From Demequina gelatinilytica (lineage in GTDB: Bacteria > Actinomycetota > Actinomycetes > Actinomycetales > Demequinaceae): a stretch of 64,000 bases of DNA. The notes beneath the pieces are model-generated. The model saw only the letters and a program-made list of their open reading frames with translations, was not told the origin of the DNA and searched no databases. Position 1 is the first letter of the stretch; the number at the start of each line of letters is the position of its first letter. The DNA is taken from positions 1 to 64,000 of the forward strand of contig NZ_BBLV01000018.1 of NCBI RefSeq assembly GCF_000971115.1, read 5' to 3'. A program made the position numbers and the translations under genes. Shown here piece after piece: positions 57,393-64,000 of this stretch.

Positions 57393-59858
57393 ATGGCTGC
57401 CGAGGTGGACGAGACGCGCGAGGACCCGCGCACCGTCCGCATCATCGACGAGCCGGAGACGCGCGTCCGCCGCTTCACCGACGTGATCGGCATGCTCGCG
57501 ACGGTCATCGGCATCGCGGCGGTGCTGCTGATCGGCGAGTTCCTCATCGGCACCACCGAGGGCCTGACGCAGGACATCTCCTCGATCTCGCCGTTCCTCC
57601 AGCGCCTGCTGGTCGCCCCCGTGAACCTCTTCACGGCGATCCTCGCGATCGTGATCCCCGGGATCATGATCATCGACCTCCTGGTCCGCCGCGAGCCTCG
57701 CCGCCTCATCGAGTCGCTCGCCGCCGGCGTGCTCGGCGTGATCCTCACGCTCGTCGCGGCGCTCGCGCTGATCAACCTCGCGACCGACGAGCTCACCGCC
57801 AGCCTCACGCCCCGCGGCTTCGACCAGATGCAGCTGCCGGCCTATGTCGCGGCGATCTCGGGCCTGCTCACCGCCGCAGGACGGCGCTCGGCACGGCGCT
57901 CGCTCGGGATGTCCTGGAACATCATGTGGCTGGGCCTCGCGATCGCGGTGATCTTCGGCGTCGTCACCATTCCCGCCGTGCTGCTCACGGTACTGCTCGG
58001 GCGCCTGGGAGGCCTCGCGCTGCGCTACTGGCTCGGCTCGACCGCGGACCGCGCCTACGGGGACACGCTCGTCGAGGGTCTCCGACGGGCCGGCTTCGAG
58101 CCGTTGTCCCTGATCAGGGCCGACATCGAGCACGATGAGGACGAGCACCCCGAGCTCGACGCCGTGACCGACGCCCTCGCCCGCACCCGCCAGGGACGCG
58201 TGTATGCGCTCACCACCATCGAGCACCACCGGCTGCTCGTGGTCGCGATGGACGGCGACCAGCAGGCGGCCGGCTTCGTCTCCAAGCTGTGGTCGTCGCT
58301 GCGCCTGCGCGGCATCGACACGCGCGCCGACGTCTCGCTGCGCCAGACCGCCGAGGCGACCGCACTGGTGTCGCACGCGGCGCGCGTCGCGGGGGTGCGC
58401 ACCGGCCGCGTGCTGGGCATGGGGCAGATCCGCGACACGATGCTGCTGGTCTACCAGCGCCCGCCGGCCACCATGCCGCTGTCCGCGCTGGACCCCGAGG
58501 ACATCTCCGACAGCCTGCTCGACGCGATCTGGACCGAGGTGGGCCGCGCGCACGGCGCCGGCATCTCGCATCGTCACCTCGACGCGGACACCGTGCTCGT
58601 GGGGACGGACGCGTCCGAGCTCGAGCCCACCGTCTGGCTGACCTCGTGGGAGCTCGGCGAGGCCGCAACGAGCGCGATCGCCCAGCGCATCGACGTCGCC
58701 CAGGTGCTCGCGATGTCCGCGGCGCTGGTGGGGCCGGACCGGGCGGTCGACTCCGCGTTCCGCTCGCTCGGGGCGGAGCAGGTCGAGCAGGCCGCCCCCG
58801 TCCTCCAGACGGTGGTGCTGCCGCCCATCACGCGCGCGGCCGTCAAGGCGAGCCGGTACGAGAAGGTGCTCGAAGCGGTGCGCGAGGAGATCCTCGAGCG
58901 CTCCCCCGACGCAGAGGTCGCCTCCGAGAACATCACGCGCTTCGGATGGCGCGCCATCATGACCATCGCGCTCGGGCTCATCGCCGCGGTGGTCATCCTC
59001 GCGGGCTTCCAGACCGAGAAGTTCATCGAGGCGGTGCAGCAGGCCAACCCCGCGTGGATGATCGCGGGCTTCGGCTGGGCGCTGCTGACCTTCGTGGGAG
59101 CCGCGCTCGCGCTGGCCGCGTTCAGCCCTGTCCGGGTGCCGTTCAGCCGCGTCCTGCTCACGCAGGTCGCGGCGGCCTACGTGTCGGTGGCGGTCCCCGC
59201 CGGCGTCGGCCCAGCCGCGCTCAACCTCCGTCTGCTGACGCGCCGCAAGGTCGCCACGCCGCTCGCGGTGGCGACGGTCGCGCTGGTGCAGGTCAGCGCC
59301 GTGGTGGTGACGGTCCTCGGGCTGGTCGCGCTCACGCTCGCCTCAGGCTCGAAGGGCGCGCTGTCCGCGCTGCCGTCGACGGCCGTGGTGGTCGCGCTCG
59401 CCGCGGTGGTGCTGGTCATCGCCGCCGCCCTGCTGGTGCCGTGGGTCCGCACGTGGGCGCTGCAGCGGGTGATGCCGATGCTGCGCCAGACGTGGCCTCG
59501 ACTCACCCAGGTGCTCGGACAGCCGTGGCGCCTCGCGCTGGGCCTTGCCGGCAACCTGCTGCTCACCATCGGCTTCGTCGGCGCCTTCCAGTCCTCGCTG
59601 CTGGCCTTCGGGTACCACATGGCGATCATCGACTCCGCGGTGCTGTTCTTCGTCTCGAACGCCGTGGGCGCCGCGGTTCCCACCCCCGGTGGCCTGGGTC
59701 CGGTCGAGATCGCGCTCACCACGGGCCTCACCGGTGCGGGCGTGCCCTACCCGATCGCGGTGTCCGCGACGCTGGTCTACCGCCTGCTCACCTACTGGCT
59801 GCGGATCCCGCTCGGGTACGTGGCCATGAAGTACCTGGAGCGCAAGGGCGAGCTGTAG
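57393..59858 (+). CDS. LPG-synthase-like flippase with degenerate kinase-like middle domain
   Basis: The protein has 821 residues. An N-terminal block of about six helices (30-215), a soluble middle (~220-500) and a C-terminal UPF0104 / lysylphosphatidylglycerol-synthase membrane domain with about eight helices (530-810) that ends in the typical AVPTPGGLGPVEIALTTGLT motif. The middle carries GISHRHLDADTVLVG and TSWELGEA, which stand where a kinase would have HRDxxxxNVLL and DFG, so it looks like a dead kinase. Such proteins are thought to move lipids or lipid-linked glycans across the membrane; partner unknown. Confidence 0.8.
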   Translation: MAAEVDETREDPRTVRIIDEPETRVRRFTDVIGMLATVIGIAAVLLIGEFLIGTTEGLTQDISSISPFLQRLLVAPVNLFTAILAIVIPGIMIIDLLVRREPRRLIESLAAGVLGVILTLVAALALINLATDELTASLTPRGFDQMQLPAYVAAISGLLTAAGRRSARRSLGMSWNIMWLGLAIAVIFGVVTIPAVLLTVLLGRLGGLALRYWLGSTADRAYGDTLVEGLRRAGFEPLSLIRADIEHDEDEHPELDAVTDALARTRQGRVYALTTIEHHRLLVVAMDGDQQAAGFVSKLWSSLRLRGIDTRADVSLRQTAEATALVSHAARVAGVRTGRVLGMGQIRDTMLLVYQRPPATMPLSALDPEDISDSLLDAIWTEVGRAHGAGISHRHLDADTVLVGTDASELEPTVWLTSWELGEAATSAIAQRIDVAQVLAMSAALVGPDRAVDSAFRSLGAEQVEQAAPVLQTVVLPPITRAAVKASRYEKVLEAVREEILERSPDAEVASENITRFGWRAIMTIALGLIAAVVILAGFQTEKFIEAVQQANPAWMIAGFGWALLTFVGAALALAAFSPVRVPFSRVLLTQVAAAYVSVAVPAGVGPAALNLRLLTRRKVATPLAVATVALVQVSAVVVTVLGLVALTLASGSKGALSALPSTAVVVALAAVVLVIAAALLVPWVRTWALQRVMPMLRQTWPRLTQVLGQPWRLALGLAGNLLLTIGFVGAFQSSLLAFGYHMAIIDSAVLFFVSNAVGAAVPTPGGLGPVEIALTTGLTGAGVPYPIAVSATLVYRLLTYWLRIPLGYVAMKYLERKGEL

Positions 59859-59868
59859 GGGTGTGAGC

Positions 59869-59949
59869 TGCAACCGTATGTGAGCAAAATCGGCCTATCT
59901 GAGCAATCGTGCAACCGTATGTGAGCAAAGCGGGCCCTATCTGAGCATT
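59869..59949. repeat. two tandem ~40-bp units with TGAGCA motifs
   Basis: tgcaaccgtatgtgagcaaa occurs twice without change (59869-59888 and 59910-59929), each followed by a ctatctgagca (ends 59905 and 59947). TGAGCA thus appears four times at 19-22 bp spacing, as expected for a protein-binding array such as a transposase end. Related copies, some inverted, lie at 61368-61461. Confidence 0.7.
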
Positions 59950-60065
59950 CGGGCGCTCGTCATGGAGCCCATCGCGAGGTGCGCACGACCGCAGTGCTAC
60001 CTCTGGCGCCGACAATGACGCGAGCACCGGCACGGTGCGCCGGGCCACCAGCGGGTATCGCCTGC

Positions 60066-60332
60066 CTACTTCTTCCGCGACCTTGCCTTCGGCAGTCGCA
60101 GTTGTTCCGCCTCACTGAGTTGTGCATACGAGGAAAAGAGAGCGCGGAGGCGATCCGCCTCGTCGACCACGCCCGTGAGGCCAAACACGGAGTCGACGGC
60201 TTTGTCTAGGTCCGCGTGCGCCTTGAGGAGGGCGGGGTCCTTCGCGATCTGCGCGATCGAGCCGCCCTGACGGGCGACCGAGACGACATCACGACGGAAC
60301 TCGGCGGGATCGGGCTTGGGCACGGGAAACAT
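60066..60332 (-). pseudogene. chimeric remnant: IS3 OrfA start fused to tail of MmeI-like DNA methyltransferase
   Basis: An open frame of 88 codons joins two unrelated pieces. Residues ~4-32, PKPDPAEFRRDVVSVARQGG followed by SIAQIAKD, match the first helix-turn-helix of IS3-family transposase OrfA. From ~34, ALLKAHADLDKAVDSVFGLT then VDEADRLRALFSSYAQL, it matches the extreme C-terminus of MmeI/class I-type restriction-modification methyltransferases. Neither is complete. It looks like the scar of a restriction-modification gene deleted with or by an insertion sequence. May or may not be expressed; a good Shine-Dalgarno is not seen. Confidence 0.68.
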
Positions 60333-60432
60333 CCTTCCAGCACGGACCGAAATCCGTGGCGGTCAGAGTCAACCGTTCCTGGGGCAGACCCGGCTCGCCG
60401 TCGCTAGTCTTTGCTCAAACATAAGGAGAACG

Positions 60433-60927
60433 ATGAAGATCCCGGTAATTCTGGCTGTCGGCGCGGTCGCGCTGCTCACCTCCGCCTGTTCGAATGAGGC
60501 GCCCGACCCGACATCCGCCTCACCAAGTTCGACGTCCGTCGCGTCAAGTCCGACTCCGGTCGAGTCCGCGCCCGTGTCGTCCTCGACGCCGACTCCGACC
60601 GTGACCGTGGACCCCGAGGAGCAAGCCGAAGCCGCGGTCGCCGAGTGGCGCGCGGAGAACAAGGTAGACGCCACCGCCGAGGACGACTACGTGTCGTTGT
60701 TGGACTTCCTCTTCGGTGAGGGAACGTTTGCCACGGACGAGCATCGGGCCGTGATCCTCGATGTCGGTTACACGATCTGCTGGCAGTTGTCCCAGGGCGC
60801 CACAGAAGCGGTCATCGTGTCAGCCTTTGCTGATCCGTTCCTGGGTCAGCCGTCCGACGTCGCCATCCCTGCGGTCAAGGCCGTCGCTACGATGGCGCTT
60901 TGCCCTCAATACAGTGACGGCGAATAA
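60433..60927 (+). CDS. small lipoprotein, DUF732-like
   Basis: The protein has 164 residues. Lipobox LTSAC at residues ~15-19 and a ~45-residue S/T/P-rich linker (SASPSSTSVASSPTPVESAP) lead to a helical domain of ~90 residues with two cysteines (ICWQLSQGATE and MALCPQYSDGE) in the arrangement of DUF732, common in actinobacterial exported proteins of unknown role. AAGGAG lies 4 nt before the ATG. It sits inside the TGAGCA-repeat region and has lower GC than its neighbours, so it may be a passenger of the mobile element. Confidence 0.78.
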   Translation: MKIPVILAVGAVALLTSACSNEAPDPTSASPSSTSVASSPTPVESAPVSSSTPTPTVTVDPEEQAEAAVAEWRAENKVDATAEDDYVSLLDFLFGEGTFATDEHRAVILDVGYTICWQLSQGATEAVIVSAFADPFLGQPSDVAIPAVKAVATMALCPQYSDGE

Positions 60928-61528
60928 CCAGCGCTGAACCCCTCCCGCTGACCGCCCTCCGGCCGGACGACCCGGCCGAACCCCTCTTGCTCAATGACCC
61001 GACCGCGGCGATGCGGTTCGCGCTCGTCGAGCGTGCCAACTTCTCCGCACTGAGTGAGCATTGGGAGCAAGCGGGCACCACCGCCACATGACCGAGACAG
61101 GAGCCATTCGCCTCCAAGGCCGCCAGCTTCCCGGCCCGAGTGCAGCGGCCAAGCACCTGCGTGGCGCGTGAGCGAGCCGCGCTGAATACGTGGCGCACAG
61201 GCGGACGTGGTCTGAGCGCACCTCGCCACAGTCCGGCGCAATTCGAGTAAATGGGACTGCCGCACTGATAGGTGACAGCGCCCTAACCCCGGGGTCCGGT
61301 TACGTGCGCAGGTGAGTCCCGCTCGCGGCGCGGGCGTGCGCCGGGTGAATGGGCCAGTCGTCAGGAATTGCTCAGATACGAAGGCACCGCTTCGACGGCT
61401 CCAGCCCGCCACGCGAGCCCGTTTCATGCTCAGCCGTATCTGAGCAAATGCTCAACTACGGATGGATCTCACAAGGGGCTTGTCGGTTGCCCAGGCAGAC
61501 GGACCGTCCGTCCGTCGGCCCGATCCAC
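60928..61528. other. gene-poor mobile-element scar, about 0.6 kb
   Basis: No complete gene is convincing. One rightward open stretch (about 60948-61091) reads like the end of a coding region (AAMRFALVERANFSALSEHW then a stop) but has no recognised family and no start. TGAGCA or TGCTCA occurs at 60988, 61055, 61369, 61427, 61441 and 61449. A near-palindrome lies at 61434-61461. Confidence 0.45.
61434..61461. repeat. 28-bp near-palindrome of the TGAGCA family
   Basis: Left arm ccgtatctgagcaa and right arm atgctcaactacgg pair in 11 of 14 positions, with a perfect TGAGCA-AA-TGCTCA core. An inverted copy, ttgctcagatacg, lies at 61368-61380. Related in sequence to the tandem units at 59869-59949, it probably marks the other edge of the element. 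Confidence 0.6.
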
Positions 61529-62149
61529 CTACCCACCCATCACCCCGGTCGCCGGCGGCGTGCCCGTGGGCCCGTAGCGCAGCTGCACCGCGCCGCCCTC
61601 CCCTGTCGCGGCCGGCTCGAGCAGCCGCATCGTCGCGGGCGTCGCCCCGTCCGGGAACACCTTGCGTCCCTGCCCGAGGACCACGGGATAGACCCACAGC
61701 GTGAGGACGTCGTAGAGATCGTGAGCGAGCAGCGTCTGTACCAGGTCGATGCTGCCGATGACGTGCACGTCCTGGTGCCGGTCCCGGATCTCCCGCACCT
61801 CGCGGACCAGGTCGGCGCCGATGCGCGTGGATCCCTCCCAGGAGAGGTCGGGAGCGCCGCGGCTGGCGACGTACTTGGGCACCGCTGAGAACTTCCGTCC
61901 GATCTCGCCTGCGGGACCGTCCTGGTGATGCGGCCAGTACCCGGCGAAGATGTCGTAGGTCCGCCGGCCGAGCAGCAGCGCATCCAGCCCGCGGATGCCC
62001 TCGATCACGCTCTCCCCGACCATCGGATCAGGGAGCGGCGCCTGCCATCCGCCGAAGGCGAACCCGCCCGAGGGGTCCTCGTCGGGGGCGCCGGGGGCCT
62101 GTGCGACCCCATCGAGCGTGGCGAACAGGTCGATGCTGATCCGGCCCAT
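61529..62149 (-). CDS. dihydrofolate reductase family protein (RibD C-terminal type)
   Basis: The protein has 206 residues. ISIDLFATLDGVAQAPGAPD at the start, LLLGRRTYDIFAGYWPHH near residue 58, the K(F)SAVPKYVASR strand near 85, VHVIGSIDLVQTLLAHDLYD near 127 and WVYPVVLGQGRKVFPDG near 152 are the NADPH-binding landmarks of the RibD-C/DHFR-like family. Natural substrate unknown in this branch. GAGGAG lies 5 nt before the ATG at 62149. Its 5' region holds a long inverted repeat (62234-62282). Confidence 0.9.
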   Translation of the reverse strand: MGRISIDLFATLDGVAQAPGAPDEDPSGGFAFGGWQAPLPDPMVGESVIEGIRGLDALLLGRRTYDIFAGYWPHHQDGPAGEIGRKFSAVPKYVASRGAPDLSWEGSTRIGADLVREVREIRDRHQDVHVIGSIDLVQTLLAHDLYDVLTLWVYPVVLGQGRKVFPDGATPATMRLLEPAATGEGGAVQLRYGPTGTPPATGVMGG

Positions 62150-62233
62150 GGCGGCTCCTCGGTGCGCGAGCGTTGCGGCGACCCTTCGAGGATAGGGCGG
62201 ACATCGCGGCACCGCGCCGAGGACTGTGTCGCA

Positions 62234-62282
62234 GCGGGACATGAGGGCTGGATCCGCCGCGATTCCGACCCTCATGTCCCGC
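62234..62282. terminator. long inverted repeat between two leftward genes
   Basis: A perfect 14-bp stem, gcgggacatgaggg (62234-62247) and ccctcatgtcccgc (62269-62282), that continues with small bulges towards the centre of the 21-nt loop. It lies 58 nt after the stop of the membrane protein gene on the minus strand and upstream of the reductase gene. Probable terminator or a dispersed palindromic element. Confidence 0.55.
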
Positions 62283-62339
62283 GAGCGCAGACTCCACGAC
62301 TCGTCACGTGCGGCACGAGCCCTGCCACCCGGTCGACCC

Positions 62340-62933
62340 CTATGAGACTTCACCGTCTCCGTTGTCCCCCGCCGCCGGTCCCGTGGACGGCGCTCCCGAC
62401 ACCAGGGTCGCCTCGACACCCCATTCGTGGAGCGCTGCCACGATCTCGGAAGCGAAGCTGCGTGCCTCCGAGACCGGGACCGCGAGCTCGATGAACCTGG
62501 TCCGATCGATGCGCGTGGTCAGCGTGATCCTGCGCACCAGGCCGCCCGCGTCGTCACGCTCGACGTCGACGGCGACGTCCACGCCGCGGTGAACCTGCAG
62601 CTTCCGGTGCCACCCGACAGCCAGGGGCGCAGTGACCACGAACCAGCCGCCCCTCTCCGCGATCGTGACCATCGGCGCGCGTCGCTTCGCTCTGATGACC
62701 CGCACTGCCGTGAGCGCGATCAGGATCGCGGCGCAGATCAGCATGAAGATACCCATGGCCCTCGTCGACGACGGCGTCCGCGCCCAGTACGTCGACGGGG
62801 TGATGTAGCCGGAGACCAGGCCTGTTCCTAGCAACGCGCCGGCAAGCGCGGCGGACAGCAGCGGCAGCCCCGAGTACCTGAGCTCCATCAGCGTGTGCGG
62901 TCGAGACAACCGCAGCCGCGTCACCTTCGCCAT
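62340..62933 (-). CDS. two-helix membrane protein of unknown function
   Basis: The protein has 197 residues. A basic start (MAKVTRLRLSRPHTLMELRY) is followed by a hydrophobic helix (~24-45), a short loop, a second helix (~60-82, MGIFMLICAAILIALTAVRV), and a ~110-residue cytoplasmic domain with beta-strands (APMVTIAERGGWFVVTAPLA, ITLTTRIDRTRFIELAVPVS) that is PH-like in pattern. No family is recognised. GGGGGTGG lies 4-5 nt before the ATG. Acidic, glycine-rich tail. Confidence 0.65.
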   Translation of the reverse strand: MAKVTRLRLSRPHTLMELRYSGLPLLSAALAGALLGTGLVSGYITPSTYWARTPSSTRAMGIFMLICAAILIALTAVRVIRAKRRAPMVTIAERGGWFVVTAPLAVGWHRKLQVHRGVDVAVDVERDDAGGLVRRITLTTRIDRTRFIELAVPVSEARSFASEIVAALHEWGVEATLVSGAPSTGPAAGDNGDGEVS

Positions 62934-63227
62934 CAACCCACCCCCTTGGCGCGCCAAAGTAGCGGCGCACGCCGGCAGGCACAACCCGCCACCGCCAACG
63001 TGGCGCATCAGGCGCTCTGTTCGGCAACCGCCTGTACCGGGCGGAGCGTCGGTATCCACCCGCAACGGCGCGGAGGTCCCCACACCCAAACACGACGACG
63101 CCTCACTCCTGGTCGAGCTGATGCGCGGGGCGCCACGGCCGCACGATTCGCACCCGTTGAGGTGTGGCGCGGCCGCGAGACGACACGATCTGCACATGTT
63201 GCGCGGATCAGGGCGCCGGGAGCGGCA
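62934..63227. other. intergenic, nothing recognised
   Basis: About 290 bp between the AGE-family gene and the membrane protein gene, both leftward. No coding frame with a supported start, no strong hairpin and no known RNA seen; it presumably holds the promoter of the membrane protein gene. Confidence 0.4.
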
Positions 63228-64000
63228 CTATCCGCCCAGGTTGTCCGCGAGCCCGCCGCGGTCGCGCAGAGCCGCGGCGAAGGACGGCACCAGAGACAGC
63301 TCGGGCAGCAGCGCCGCCTGGTACGCGTGATAGACATCGGGCTTGCCCGGCCACACGGTGCCGGCCGGACGGTTGTGCGGGTCGAGCTCGTGATGCCACG
63401 AGCCTCGGTGGTGGTCGATGAGGTACTCCGCGGCGTACGCCCACCACGCGGCGGCATCGGCCGCGTAGCGCACCTCGCCCGTCGCCTGACGCAGGGCCTC
63501 CGCGGCGTTGACCGCCTCCGCGAGCACCCAGTGCATGCGCTCGCGCACCACCGGCGTGCCCGTCCAGTCGGTCGTGTACACGAAGCCCACCGCGCCGTCC
63601 GTGTCCCAGCCGTCGGCGACCGCGCGGTCGTACAGGGCCACCGCGGCGTCACGCAGGGAGGTCCGCTCCAACGACGCGTCGACCGCGAGCATCAACCGCG
63701 CCCACTCGAGCCCATGCCCCACCGTCGCGCCGTAGGGGCGGAACGGGTGCGCGGGCTCGTCGCGGTGATGCTCGAGCATCGGCTCCCAGGCGGCGTCGAA
63801 GTGCTCCGGGATGCGCCACCCGTTCGCGCGGGCCCAGCCCGCCACGCGGTCGGCGATCCGCGCCGCGCGCTCATGCCAGGTGCGGTCGCCGGTCACGTCG
63901 CCGGCGGCCAGGTACGCCTCCACCGTGTGCATGTTCGCGTTGACGCCGCGGTACGCGTCCAACGCCGTCCACGACGGATCCCACTCCTCGACCGACAGGC
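63228..64000 (-). CDS. AGE family epimerase/isomerase, N-terminus cut by window edge
   Basis: At least 257 residues are visible; the frame stays open to the right edge, so the N-terminal third is missing. The (alpha/alpha)6-barrel landmarks YRGVNANMHTVEAYLAAGDV, PYGATVGHGLEWARLML and GTVWPGKPDVYHAYQAALLP, with the paired histidines, identify the N-acylglucosamine 2-epimerase family. Members interconvert GlcNAc and ManNAc, glucose/mannose/fructose or cellobiose. If it is a GlcNAc 2-epimerase it could supply ManNAc to NeuB, but the actinobacterial branch is often a mannose isomerase, so this remains open. Confidence 0.85.
   Translation of the reverse strand, partial: LSVEEWDPSWTALDAYRGVNANMHTVEAYLAAGDVTGDRTWHERAARIADRVAGWARANGWRIPEHFDAAWEPMLEHHRDEPAHPFRPYGATVGHGLEWARLMLAVDASLERTSLRDAAVALYDRAVADGWDTDGAVGFVYTTDWTGTPVVRERMHWVLAEAVNAAEALRQATGEVRYAADAAAWWAYAAEYLIDHHRGSWHHELDPHNRPAGTVWPGKPDVYHAYQAALLPELSLVPSFAAALRDRGGLADNLGG

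Noticed and set aside
59869-59949. CRISPR-like direct repeats
   Set aside because: Only two units, no unique spacer and no cas genes; better explained as transposase-type binding sites.
60948-61091. A small gene ending in SEHWEQAGTTAT
   Set aside because: No supported start and no family; kept only as a note on the scar region.
62940-63197. Extension of the membrane protein gene to an upstream start giving a cysteine-rich N-terminus
   Set aside because: The ATG at 62933 has a strong Shine-Dalgarno and the added part has no consistent zinc-ribbon spacing.

Overview
This is a gene-dense, very GC-rich window (about 70% G+C by eye) from a Gram-positive actinobacterium, probably of the order Micrococcales. 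The evidence is the strong GC3 bias, many GTG starts, ATGA/GTGA gene overlaps, at least ten start codons with a -10-like hexamer only 6-8 nt upstream (leaderless mRNAs), and families such as the CopD-CtaG fusion and a UDPGP-type glucose-1-phosphate uridylyltransferase. The placement is an inference; there is no rRNA to confirm it.

Left part (1-20.9 kb): a VOC protein cut by the window edge, a MerR regulator with a textbook self-regulated promoter, tRNA-Gly(CCC), an MFS/DUF5317/GGDEF-EAL operon led by a 36-residue membrane peptide, a second paralogous GGDEF-EAL gene, a 0.6 kb gene-free stretch with a DnaA-box-like cluster, UTP-glucose-1-phosphate uridylyltransferase, CopD-CtaG, a first PAPS-type sulfotransferase, and an E1alpha-E1beta-E2 2-oxoacid dehydrogenase operon behind a double-palindrome promoter.

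Centre (21-52 kb): the most interesting region. A translationally coupled operon cysQ-cysD-cysN-tauE-cysC makes PAPS and removes PAP, with no APS/PAPS reductase in view. Next to it lie two glycan gene sets. On the + strand are a GT2 transferase, a polysialyltransferase-like protein and a sulfotransferase. On the - strand is a tightly coupled run: sulfotransferase, degenerate sulfotransferase unit, GT2, ABC-2 permease, ABC ATPase, sialyltransferase-like protein, CMP-sialate synthetase/HAD fusion, putative glycosyltransferase, tandem-duplicated sulfotransferase, then NeuB. A GT8-DUF115/GT42-like fusion and two AT3-SGNH O-acyltransferases flank them. Together they read as a system that makes, sulfates, acylates and exports a nonulosonic (sialic-type) acid polysaccharide. 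Several sulfotransferases here carry, or sit beside, a second degenerate sulfotransferase unit that has lost the PAPS loop; this looks previously undescribed.

Right part (52-64 kb): a holin-like protein, a WXG-like small protein coupled to an alpha/beta hydrolase, purB, MOSC, CPBP protease and a flippase-like membrane protein with a degenerate kinase-like middle. Then comes a mobile-element scar (59.87-61.46 kb) rich in TGAGCA repeats, holding a chimera of an IS3 transposase start and the tail of an MmeI-like DNA methyltransferase plus a small lipoprotein. The window ends with a RibD/DHFR-family reductase, a membrane protein and an AGE-family epimerase that runs off the right edge.
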